35,592 bases of DNA, from assembly GCA_934444895.1 (NCBI GenBank), contig CAKSDA010000004.1:1-35592 (forward strand). Direction: 5' to 3'. Shown here piece after piece: positions 23,835-31,028 of this stretch. How positions within the stretch are numbered: the first letter of the stretch is position 1; each line of letters begins with the position of its first letter. This DNA is from an uncultured Eubacteriales bacterium (GTDB lineage Bacteria; Bacillota; Clostridia; Oscillospirales; Acutalibacteraceae). A program made the position numbers and the translations under genes. Under the pieces are notes generated by a model that was not told the DNA's origin, searched no databases, and saw only the letters and a program-made list of their open reading frames with translations.

Positions 23835-25157
23835 TCAACATTCCTTTATTAATATGCAGCTATTGACAGGCATTGTAAATTCAAGTTTTTCGGTGGTTTC
23901 TGTTTTTTCGCCGGAATGATCAGCATCTACCCTAAAGACATCATACATTCCGCCGTTTTTCATATCAATTGACAGAGTTTTATCCGAAGCGTTATCATCC
24001 TCCGAGTAATATGTAACTACCATCACGGCTTTTTTGTTTTCATCTATTCCGCAAAGGGTATAAATATCAGGAATATCGTTTTCGCACTCTATTTCTCCTA
24101 CACAGTCATAAAACATTCCGAACCAATACAATGGATAATACGGCTTTTTGCGGCGGCATGTATAAAAGTCAAACGGGCCGCAGAATACCGAAGGCCTGGT
24201 ATCATAATACATCATCATATCCACAGGGCTGTGCTGGCCCTCGGTTATTGCTGCCATTAAAAATGCTGCTCCCTTATTGTTTCCGATTGTTTCAATTGAA
24301 TATACATATTCTTCTTCCCAGCCCCTTATGTAATTCCATTCGTTGAGAATGCTTTCGGTTTCGGTATAACCGTTTTGATCCAGCATAGCGCGTATTCGAA
24401 CGGCTCTTTCGGCAATTTTACTCGGATATTTAGCATAGATATGCCAGGAAAAAAAGTCAAATTCTACTTTGCATCGGCGCATTTCACTCAGAAAATCCCC
24501 AGCCCATTCCAAATCGCAACAAAGTGCGGGACCTCCGATTTTTAAATGCGGAAAACATCTCTTTAAATGCTTTGCGGCAATTTCGTAAAAATCGTAAAAC
24601 TGTGCTTTGGTGCCGCCCCACATTCTTTTGTTTTTGCTTTCATCAGGATCTATGTCCGGCTCATTCCATATCTCCCAGTAATCCATATCCAGATACATTC
24701 CGTCTGCCCAGCCTTCGGTATAGTGCCGAATTACATGTTCGCAGATTACCGCCCATTTTGAAAAATCTTTGGGAGGAACCGTACCATGCTTTTTTATTTG
24801 ATGTTCAATAGACTGCCCTAATCTGTAAAAGGTTTTTGTTCCCGCATCCAGCGGAACCAATATAGATTCATCGGTACATGCAAAATCATAAGAATCCGGA
24901 TTGTCCGGGTCTGCGTCAAAGCAAGGAAATATGCTGGCAATATCAACTGTATAAGGCCCGCCGTAAACCGTTCCGGCTATATTTGCGTCGTGATTTCTGG
25001 TGTATGGAATACGGGCCTTTTTGTAATCCTCGAAATTAGAGCGCCACTGGTCGGTTGCGTGGCGTTTATGCCAAGGCCCTCCGTTTACGCAATTTAAAGG
25101 TTTGAATTGTCCAATAATATTTTCTCTGTTTACTATAACTTTTTCCACTTTGCTCAT
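23835..25157 (-). CDS. Glycoside hydrolase, clan GH-A (GH39-like)
   Basis: A 440-aa protein resembling GH39 beta-xylosidases. The acid/base glutamate is E166 in DYWEIWNEPDID and the probable nucleophile is E273 in ILNEWNYIRGW. A (beta/alpha)8 barrel spans roughly residues 10-340, and a beta-rich C-terminal domain follows (about 355-440). GH39 enzymes release xylose, iduronate or related sugars from non-reducing ends; this one's substrate is open. No signal peptide is seen, so the action is probably cytosolic. Its ATG overlaps the EamA stop by four bases, so the two are translationally coupled, and a LacI regulator lies upstream. Confidence 0.82.
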   Translation of the reverse strand: MSKVEKVIVNRENIIGQFKPLNCVNGGPWHKRHATDQWRSNFEDYKKARIPYTRNHDANIAGTVYGGPYTVDIASIFPCFDADPDNPDSYDFACTDESILVPLDAGTKTFYRLGQSIEHQIKKHGTVPPKDFSKWAVICEHVIRHYTEGWADGMYLDMDYWEIWNEPDIDPDESKNKRMWGGTKAQFYDFYEIAAKHLKRCFPHLKIGGPALCCDLEWAGDFLSEMRRCKVEFDFFSWHIYAKYPSKIAERAVRIRAMLDQNGYTETESILNEWNYIRGWEEEYVYSIETIGNNKGAAFLMAAITEGQHSPVDMMMYYDTRPSVFCGPFDFYTCRRKKPYYPLYWFGMFYDCVGEIECENDIPDIYTLCGIDENKKAVMVVTYYSEDDNASDKTLSIDMKNGGMYDVFRVDADHSGEKTETTEKLEFTMPVNSCILIKEC

Positions 25158-26050
25158 CCTCCGAACATTTTAATGATAATCATAGATATAATTCCAAGCA
25201 GCACTCCGAAAACAGATCGCGCTGATAGTTTTTCGTGATACAAAATCGCTGCAACAATAGTTGAAATAATTGTTGCGCCTCCGTTAATAAAAGTAAACAA
25301 AAGAGCCGGAGGAAGCATCGCGGTAAGAGGAGTTGCAAACTGATTGATTACAAATACCGCCGATGCGAGCGCTGCTCCGCAAATCAGTAGAGATTTATTA
25401 AGTTTAACAGGGCGGTCTTTTTCACTTGGAATTCTGCGAATGAGAAATGTAAGGGGAATTCCCATAACTGCCACAAAGGCAAAAGAAATGAACGAAAAGA
25501 CAGATACGCTGCCGTTTGGAACATATCTGGCATAAAGTTGCTGTGCCAACATTGTTGTTCCGTTTCCGAGCATTGAACCAACTAAAAGTAATGCCGTTTT
25601 AATACTGAAGTTTTTGTAAATACTGCGGGAACTTCCGATCAGCAGCCATGCTGCTGCAAAGAACACGCAAATACCAAAAATTTGAGGTAGTTTTACCGAC
25701 TGACCGAAAAACATTGCCCCTGCCAACACGGGGATAATAAGTCCCGCCGTACCGAAAATTGAAACAAGGCCGACTGTACCGCTTTTCATAGCATATATAT
25801 CGCAAAATCCCACTGCCATAAGGGAGGCGCCGGATAATAGCGAGATCCACACTGCAAGAGAGGATATTTGCAATCTGCCAAAAGCAGGCAGTATTAACGC
25901 CAGACCGAGCAGGGCGGATATGGTGTTTCTGTATGAAGTAAAAACAGCGGTCTTTGCAATACTGTCAATATTATTACTGCTGCGCTTGCCAAATACCGCC
26001 TGAACAACTCTGGCTAACAATATAGCCCCCAAATATATGAACATCTGCAT
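25154..26050 (-). CDS. EamA/DMT-family transporter
   Basis: A 298-aa membrane protein with about ten transmembrane helices in two EamA repeats (second from about residue 150, SIYKNFSIKTALLLVGSMLG). The substrate is unknown; coupling to the GH39-like gene suggests a sugar or glycoside. The ATG at 26050 relies on a GGAG that lies in the 3' arm of a 9-bp hairpin (26057-26083), so translation or transcription may be modulated there. It resembles the EamA gene at 11329-12183 in its association with a glycosidase and a regulator, though the two proteins are not close copies. Confidence 0.85.
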   Translation of the reverse strand: MQMFIYLGAILLARVVQAVFGKRSSNNIDSIAKTAVFTSYRNTISALLGLALILPAFGRLQISSLAVWISLLSGASLMAVGFCDIYAMKSGTVGLVSIFGTAGLIIPVLAGAMFFGQSVKLPQIFGICVFFAAAWLLIGSSRSIYKNFSIKTALLLVGSMLGNGTTMLAQQLYARYVPNGSVSVFSFISFAFVAVMGIPLTFLIRRIPSEKDRPVKLNKSLLICGAALASAVFVINQFATPLTAMLPPALLFTFINGGATIISTIVAAILYHEKLSARSVFGVLLGIISMIIIKMFGG

Positions 26051-26056
26051 AAAAAC

Positions 26057-26083
26057 AGCTCCGAAATTCTAGACTTCGGAGCT
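26057..26083 (-). promoter_or_regulatory. Hairpin covering the ribosome site of the EamA gene
   Basis: agctccgaa and ttcggagct pair perfectly over 9 bp around a 9-nt loop. On the minus strand gttttt and then the start codon follow. It may terminate lacI readthrough or hide the GGAG ribosome site. Confidence 0.6.
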
Positions 26084-26092
26084 ATTATATCA
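26084..26092 (-). promoter_or_regulatory. Extended -10 promoter before the EamA-GH39 operon
   Basis: On the minus strand TG-A-TATAAT is seen; the -35 region is weak. A start near 26077 would place most of the hairpin above in the leader. Confidence 0.5.
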
Positions 26093-26122
26093 TAGTGATT
26101 TTTGCTTTTCTACCATTATGGC

Positions 26123-26139
26123 ATCGAAAATTTTTCGAT
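26123..26139. promoter_or_regulatory. Candidate LacI-family operator
   Basis: ATCGAAAATTTTTCGAT is a perfect 8+1+8 palindrome 34 bases upstream of the extended -10 of the EamA-GH39 operon and just past the lacI stop codon. Size and position fit a LacI-type operator. Confidence 0.5.
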
Positions 26140-26162
26140 TTAAATCACGGACTTTTTTCTTA

Positions 26163-27119
26163 TTAAATCACGGACGATTCTCTTAAAAACAACTGAACAT
26201 CAATTGAATCAGACTCTTCCTTTTGGTTTCCGGCAAGAATGTTTGTAATTTTATCGACAGCCTGCTTTGCAAGCTTATTATTATCAATGCCTATTGATGA
26301 CAAGGAAGGTGTCGTATATGCATCTACTGAAATGTTATCCATGCCTATAACCTTTACTTTACCGGGAACATCAATACTTTGTTCCGAAAGATATCTGATA
26401 GCTCCAAATGCCATACTGTCATACGCACAAAGCAGTGCCTCAGGTAAATCATTGTTTTTAAACATCTGCTTGGCAGCCGCATATCCCCCGGCCTCAAACC
26501 TTTCTTTTGATACTGTAATTCGGTGTTCATGTGAGTTTCCGGTAATTTCCTCCATTGCCTTTTCAAAACAAGCGCGTTTTGAGCCGGTCAGCGGATCACC
26601 TACAAATCCTATATCATGTATTCCGCCTAAATAAAAATACTGAATTGCCTTTTTCATTGCCGGTAAAAAATCATAATGTATCGACGCTGCGGAGTCTTTG
26701 CAATTACTGCCTATAGTCACCAGCGGCGTTTCATGCGGCGGAAGGGCCTGTTCGCTGCCTCCTATAAGCAAAATTCCGTCCACCGATGCATAGGTATCAT
26801 AATATGATATTGTATCTTTAAGTACTTCCTCGGAAAAATTCGTTACTGCGGTACATGATTCAAATCCTCTGGCATTTAGCTCACGCTGAAGCGCCATGAC
26901 CTGTTCGGCATAATAAAGGCTGTCCAACTCCGGGCACAAGACAGCCACAACAAATTTAGGATACTTGGCGTTGAAAAACTTCTTAAAGCAGCCCTCCTTA
27001 CGGGCTATATCAAAAATCATTTTTCTGGTTTCTTCATTGACCTCACGGCTCATGGAAAATGCCTTGGACGCAGTAGAAACCGATACATGAGCCAACCTTG
27101 CCAAACGGGATAAAGTCAT
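26163..27119 (-). CDS. LacI-family transcriptional regulator
   Basis: A 318-aa repressor-type protein with the LacI helix-turn-helix and hinge (MTLSRLARLAHVSVSTASKA and on to about residue 45) and a periplasmic-binding-protein-like core (FVVAVLCPELDSLYYAEQV to the C-terminus). The core is expected to bind a sugar or sugar derivative. The start follows aggtggttctat. It has its own consensus promoter and lies just upstream of the EamA-GH39 operon, which is the likely target. The last codons are part of a 13-bp direct repeat (ttaaatcacggac at 26140-26152 and 26163-26175). Confidence 0.9.
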   Translation of the reverse strand: MTLSRLARLAHVSVSTASKAFSMSREVNEETRKMIFDIARKEGCFKKFFNAKYPKFVVAVLCPELDSLYYAEQVMALQRELNARGFESCTAVTNFSEEVLKDTISYYDTYASVDGILLIGGSEQALPPHETPLVTIGSNCKDSAASIHYDFLPAMKKAIQYFYLGGIHDIGFVGDPLTGSKRACFEKAMEEITGNSHEHRITVSKERFEAGGYAAAKQMFKNNDLPEALLCAYDSMAFGAIRYLSEQSIDVPGKVKVIGMDNISVDAYTTPSLSSIGIDNNKLAKQAVDKITNILAGNQKEESDSIDVQLFLRESSVI

Positions 27120-27168
27120 ATAGAACCACCTACAAAACAGATTTTACGCGAATTATCAATTGTGTATT

Positions 27169-27197
27169 ATAATACCAGCAAGAGTTATTTGTGTCAA
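27169..27197 (-). promoter_or_regulatory. Promoter of the LacI-family gene
   Basis: On the minus strand a perfect TTGACA (27192-27197) is 17 bases from TATTAT (27169-27174), with the start codon about 50 bases downstream. Confidence 0.7.
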
Positions 27198-27310
27198 GCG
27201 GTTCTCTTTTATATAGGGCTTTTGTATAGGGTTTTGCTTTGTATTGCACTTAAAAGTAAAAATGGCCTTTTACAAAATGGCGGCCTTTTGGCATTGTTTG
27301 ATTTGTCCAT

Positions 27311-27354
27311 TTGTGTTGCGCCGGGTAGGAACAAATTGTGCCATACCGGGCGCA
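27311..27354 (+). repeat. Short dispersed motif C with hairpin
   Basis: ttgtgttgcgccgggtagg (27311-27329) is identical to 15621-15639. Here tgcgccgggta (27317-27327) pairs with taccgggcgca (27344-27354), with one mismatch. A looser relative (ttgtg, gcc, ggc, cacaa) lies near 19538-19562. Confidence 0.5.
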
Positions 27355-27389
27355 TCATTTTCTTAAAATTTAAAACAAAAAATAAAAGC

Positions 27390-27451
27390 CACCCTTGACA
27401 AGGGAAACTGCCCGTTTAATCATTAAAAGGCGATTCCTTAAGTCAAGGGTG
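27390..27451 (-). terminator. Terminator after the small acidic membrane protein gene
   Basis: cacccttgac and gtcaagggtg pair perfectly over 10 bp around a partly structured 42-nt interior. On the minus strand a T-rich run (ggcttttattttttg) follows. It ends the transcript of the gene at 27526. Confidence 0.7.
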
Positions 27452-27525
27452 ATAAAATTTTAGTCTTTTATGTTGCCGGCGCAGATTATAATATCTCCGG
27501 CCATATGAATTTCATATAAATTTTA

Positions 27526-27759
27526 TCAGTCTTCGGTTTCTTCGGAAGAATCCTCAGAAGGTTCAGCCGAAGTTTCATCTTCGTCTGCCAAATCTTCATC
27601 GATTAAATCTTCTTCGGACAAACTGTCACATTCGCATTCAATATATCCTTCTTCTTTTTTCCTGGCAAGAAGGCGGTTTACAAAAACTGCAACTGCGGTT
27701 GCGGCTGAAGCCAATGCGATAAATGCTGCGCTGATCCACAAAATGTGTTTAAGTTTCAT
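27526..27759 (-). CDS. Small membrane protein with an acidic tail
   Basis: A 77-aa protein of unknown function. One hydrophobic helix (about 5-25, LWISAAFIALASAATAVAVFV) is followed by the basic RLLARKKEEG and a strongly acidic C-terminus of about 40 residues rich in Glu, Asp and Ser. This suggests an inner-membrane anchor with an unstructured cytosolic tail. I start at ATG 27759, 6 bases behind ggaggg; an earlier in-frame start has no ribosome site. It lies downstream of rny on the same strand, about 190 bases away. Confidence 0.65.
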   Translation of the reverse strand: MKLKHILWISAAFIALASAATAVAVFVNRLLARKKEEGYIECECDSLSEEDLIDEDLADEDETSAEPSEDSSEETED

Positions 27760-27951
27760 TTTAAGCCCTCCGAAATTCAAAATAATAAATATTTTTTGCC
27801 TTTTATTATTGCTGCAACTTATAGGAACAACCATATTTGGCGGACAGGATTTCCCGCTACATCCGCACGGTTTTTAAAAGCAGCGTCAGAACATAAAAGG
27901 AGTCGGTAAAACCGAACATACTTTGCACAATTTAGATAACTTGCGTAACTC

Positions 27952-29508
27952 TTATTTTGCGTAATCTATTGCTCGGTTTTCACGAATCAGATTAACCTTT
28001 ATCTGTCCGGGATATTCAAGCTCATTTTCAAACCGTTTTGCAACATCGTGAGCAATAATAACCATTTGATCATCATCCACAAGTTCCGGTTTAACAATAA
28101 TTCTAACCTCGCGTCCGGCCTGAATGGCAAAGGAGCTTTCAACTCCGTTAAATGAATTTGCGATTTCTTCAAGCTTTTCAAGACGCTTAATGTAATTTTC
28201 AATGTTTTCTCTGCGTGCGCCGGGTCTTGCCGCGGAGATTGCGTCTGCCGCCTGAACCAGGCATGCAATAACGGTTTTTGCCTCAACATCACCGTGGTGA
28301 GCATGAATTGCGTGAATAACCGCTTCGCTTTCTTTGCACTTCTTTGCGACCTCAACGCCTAACTGTATATGCGAACCTTCCTGCTCATGGTCAAGAGCCT
28401 TTCCTATATCATGCAGGAGTCCCGCGCGGCGCGCAAGAGTTACATCCTCGCCGAGCTCTGCCGCCATTATTCCTGCTAAATAGCAAACTTCCAAGGAATG
28501 GTTTAATACATTCTGACCGTAGCTGGTTCTGTAATGAAGCCTTCCGAGAAGCCTGATAAGTTCAGGATGAAGATTATGAATACCGGCATCGAGCATTGCT
28601 CTTTCGCCTTCCTGCTTAATTGTTCTGTCAACCTCGGCTTTTGCCTTTGCGACGGTATCCTCTATTCTGGCAGGATGTATTCTTCCGTCCAAAATAAGTT
28701 TTTCAAGCGCTATTCTTGCAATTTCGCGTCTTACCGGATCAAAGCTTGAAAGGGTTATTGCCTCAGGGGTATCGTCGATAATAAGATCTACTCCGGTAGC
28801 GGTCTCAAGAGCTCTGATATTTCTTCCTTCGCGGCCTATAATGCGGCCCTTCATTTCATCGTTAGGCAGTTCTACCACAGAGATAGTGGCTTCCGACGAA
28901 TGGTCGGCAGCACAGCGCTGTATTGCCTGAGAAATCATTTCTCTTGCCTTTTTATCGGTCTCATCCTTATACTGTTGTTCAAACTCTAAAATTTTAAGGG
29001 CCTTTTCGTGTGTAAGTTCACCGTCAAGCATTGACAAAAGCTGGCTCTTTGCCTGTTCTGCGGTAAGGCCTGAAATCTTCTCCAGCATTTCAAACTGGCT
29101 TTTTTTAAGATGTTCTACTTCGACCAGTTTATCTTCTACTTCTTTGGCGCGTTTTGCTAATTTTTCCTCTTTAATTTCAAGATTATCTGTTTTCCTGTCT
29201 AGATTTTCTTCTTTTTGTTGTAATCTGTGCTCCTGGCGCTGAATTTCAATGCGGCGTTCGCGCAGATCCTTATCTGCATCTGAACGCTGACGATGAATTT
29301 CTTCCTTTGCTTCAATTAACAATTCTTTTTTCTTAGTTTCTGCATTTTTCATGGCATCGCTTACTATTCTGCGAGCTTCTTCTTCCGCCGATCCTATTGC
29401 TGTACTGTCTGCCTTGCGGCGATATGCCGAACCGAACAGAAAACTTATACCTGCTAAAACAACGGCGATGACTGCCGCCATTATATAAAACGGTAATCCA
29501 ACGGGCAT
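27952..29508 (-). CDS. rny: Ribonuclease Y
   Basis: RNase Y is the membrane-anchored endonuclease that starts mRNA decay in Firmicutes. The 518-aa product has an N-terminal transmembrane helix (about 5-27), a long charged coiled coil (about 30-200), a KH domain (about 208-270, with GRIIGREGRNIRALE) and an HD domain with LLHDIGKALDHE. Length and order match the family. I start at ATG 29508, 7 bases behind aaggaggt, not at an upstream in-frame GTG that sits next to this ribosome site. The closest upstream gene on the strand is 650 bases away, so it has its own promoter. Confidence 0.97.
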   Translation of the reverse strand: MPVGLPFYIMAAVIAVVLAGISFLFGSAYRRKADSTAIGSAEEEARRIVSDAMKNAETKKKELLIEAKEEIHRQRSDADKDLRERRIEIQRQEHRLQQKEENLDRKTDNLEIKEEKLAKRAKEVEDKLVEVEHLKKSQFEMLEKISGLTAEQAKSQLLSMLDGELTHEKALKILEFEQQYKDETDKKAREMISQAIQRCAADHSSEATISVVELPNDEMKGRIIGREGRNIRALETATGVDLIIDDTPEAITLSSFDPVRREIARIALEKLILDGRIHPARIEDTVAKAKAEVDRTIKQEGERAMLDAGIHNLHPELIRLLGRLHYRTSYGQNVLNHSLEVCYLAGIMAAELGEDVTLARRAGLLHDIGKALDHEQEGSHIQLGVEVAKKCKESEAVIHAIHAHHGDVEAKTVIACLVQAADAISAARPGARRENIENYIKRLEKLEEIANSFNGVESSFAIQAGREVRIIVKPELVDDDQMVIIAHDVAKRFENELEYPGQIKVNLIRENRAIDYAK

Positions 29509-29677
29509 AAAATGCACCTCCTTATATAATAAAGCGTGTTTTACAGCGAAACCATATTTTGCGGCTAAACCATATACTTTTCGCGCAATACAAAACTATG
29601 CAAAGCGCAACGGGGTCATGCCGTAAGGTTCGCACAAGAAGGCCACGCATATACCTCCGATACATTAGTGTGCTAAA

Positions 29678-29708
29678 AAAGCAGCCGACACGCCAAAGAG
29701 GCCGCTTT
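29678..29708 (-). terminator. Terminator-like hairpin in the rny-ttcA gap
   Basis: aaagcagcc and ggccgcttt pair over 9 bp with one mismatch. On the minus strand a run of six T follows. Confidence 0.65.
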
Positions 29709-29719
29709 AATCACAAAAA

Positions 29720-29736
29720 GTTTGCATTCGGCAAAC
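29720..29736 (-). terminator. Second terminator-like hairpin in the rny-ttcA gap
   Basis: On the minus strand gtttgc-cgaat-gcaaac is followed by ttttt. The stem is short (6 bp), so it is weaker than the next one. Confidence 0.5.
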
Positions 29737-30015
29737 CCGGTATGAAAGAATGTGTTAAACTGTTTTTTAGTTTATAATACTTTATACTAATCTTAAGTTT
29801 TAATATGCATTGCTTTTCGATTTTTTTATATGAAAAGCAGACTGAAGACTATGTAAATATGATTTGTGGTTTGTTATACCCGGCAAAACCGAACCGCCAG
29901 TTTTTGTTAGTCCGGCGAGAGTCGATTTGCCCATACTTTTGGTTAAAAAATAAAATAAGCTATATATTTTCAGATTAACTGCCAATGTGGCATAACTAGT
30001 TTTACATACCGATAT

Positions 30016-30053
30016 ACCAAATATATTTTATTACTATTTGGTGGTCATGTCAA
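30016..30053 (-). promoter_or_regulatory. Candidate promoter with an overlapping operator in the rny-ttcA gap
   Basis: On the minus strand TTGACA (30048-30053) and TAAAAT (30025-30030) are spaced by 17 bases. The inverted repeat accaaata/tatttggt (30016-30023 and 30035-30042) brackets the -10, as an operator would. The transcript would run toward the terminators at 29736 and 29708. Confidence 0.5.
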
Positions 30054-30160
30054 GGAAAATTATTTAAAATCACTATATATAGTAAATGCTCTTGCCTTTT
30101 TGGTTAGCAAATTTCTACAAACTGTTAGGCTGGTGATATTTCGCAGGCAAAATAAAGTTT

Positions 30161-31027
30161 TTAAAAATCCTCTTTTGTATCCTGCGGTAGATTATCATAT
30201 TCATCTAAAAAGGTAATCTTTTTCCCCTTTTGTTTGTATCCTATTATCGTATCCAAATTAACCGCATGGAAACTGCGGAATATGTTGATATCTATAAGGT
30301 CGTTATCCTTTTTCAGGTCCTTTATAAGCTGTTTACATTTATATCTTTTTGACCTTTCCTCACGGTCTTTTTCTGTTTTTTCCGTCATAATATTTTCGGT
30401 AAATCTGCAGGCGCAGTTAAGAAACTCTAAACCGTTGTATCTTGCAAAGGACTTAATATCATCCTCTCTTACGCAATAAAGAGGGCGAATTAGTTCCATT
30501 CCTTTAAAATTTGTGCTATGGAGTTTTGGCATCATTGTTTGAAACTGGCCGCTGTAAAGCATACCCATAAGGGTTGTTTCAATTGCGTCATTAAAATGGT
30601 GCCCCAACGCAATTTTATTGCAACCCAGACTTTTTGCATAGCTGTAAAGATATCCTCTTCTCATTCTTGCGCAAAGATAGCAGGGGGATTCCTTTATGTT
30701 TTCAACCGCCGCAAATATATCGCTTTCAAAAAACTTTATGGGTATATTTAATAACCTGCAATTTTCCTCTATTTTTGCGCGGTTTTCTTTGCTGTATCCC
30801 GGGTCCATACATATAAACTCCAAGAAAAATTCCGTATGTCCGTGCAGGCAGAGTTCCTGCATGAGCTTTGCCAGCAAAAAAGAGTCTTTGCCGCCGGAAA
30901 TGCAGACAGCTATTTTGTCTCCTTTATTTACAAGTTCATAATTTTGAACCGCTTCGATAAAACGATTCCATATTGTCTTGCGAAATTTTTTAATTATACT
31001 TCTTTCAACTTCCAAAGCCTTTTCCAT
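30161..31027 (-). CDS. ttcA: TtcA-family tRNA 2-thiocytidine biosynthesis protein
   Basis: A 288-aa PP-loop ATPase with the motif SGGKDSFLLAK (about 46-56), the paired cysteines CYLC (about 114-117) and a third conserved cysteine in LNCACRFTEN. TtcA uses ATP and an iron-sulfur cluster to put sulfur on C32 of certain tRNAs; arginine tRNAs are among the known targets in E. coli. The ATG at 31027 is one base from the sbcC stop, so it belongs to the sbcD-sbcC-ttcA run. The C-terminal ~25 residues are lysine-rich and not conserved to my knowledge. Other PP-loop thiolases are possible. Confidence 0.82.
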   Translation of the reverse strand: MEKALEVERSIIKKFRKTIWNRFIEAVQNYELVNKGDKIAVCISGGKDSFLLAKLMQELCLHGHTEFFLEFICMDPGYSKENRAKIEENCRLLNIPIKFFESDIFAAVENIKESPCYLCARMRRGYLYSYAKSLGCNKIALGHHFNDAIETTLMGMLYSGQFQTMMPKLHSTNFKGMELIRPLYCVREDDIKSFARYNGLEFLNCACRFTENIMTEKTEKDREERSKRYKCKQLIKDLKKDNDLIDINIFRSFHAVNLDTIIGYKQKGKKITFLDEYDNLPQDTKEDF

Positions 31028-31028
31028 G

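Larger units (their letters stand above)
27120..27525. other. Intergenic region upstream of lacI
   Basis: About 400 bases with no supported gene. It holds the lacI promoter (27169-27197), a pair of similar blocks around 27258-27295 (aaaatgg, then gcctttt), the repeat C hairpin (27311-27354), and the terminator at 27390-27451. Confidence 0.65.
29509..30160. other. Gene-poor region between rny and ttcA
   Basis: About 650 bases without a convincing gene. On the minus strand it holds a promoter-like TTGACA-17-TAAAAT (30026-30053) overlapped by an 8-bp inverted repeat, then two successive terminator-like hairpins (29720-29736 and 29678-29708), and near rny a tandem pair of similar 18-bp blocks (about 29541-29579). 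A 42-codon minus ORF at 29522-29650 is doubtful. Confidence 0.55.

Noticed and set aside
29522..29650. 42-codon minus-strand ORF just before rny
   Set aside because: Its ggagg is only about 3 bases from the ATG, and part of the product comes from a tandem 18-bp duplication, so it looks accidental.
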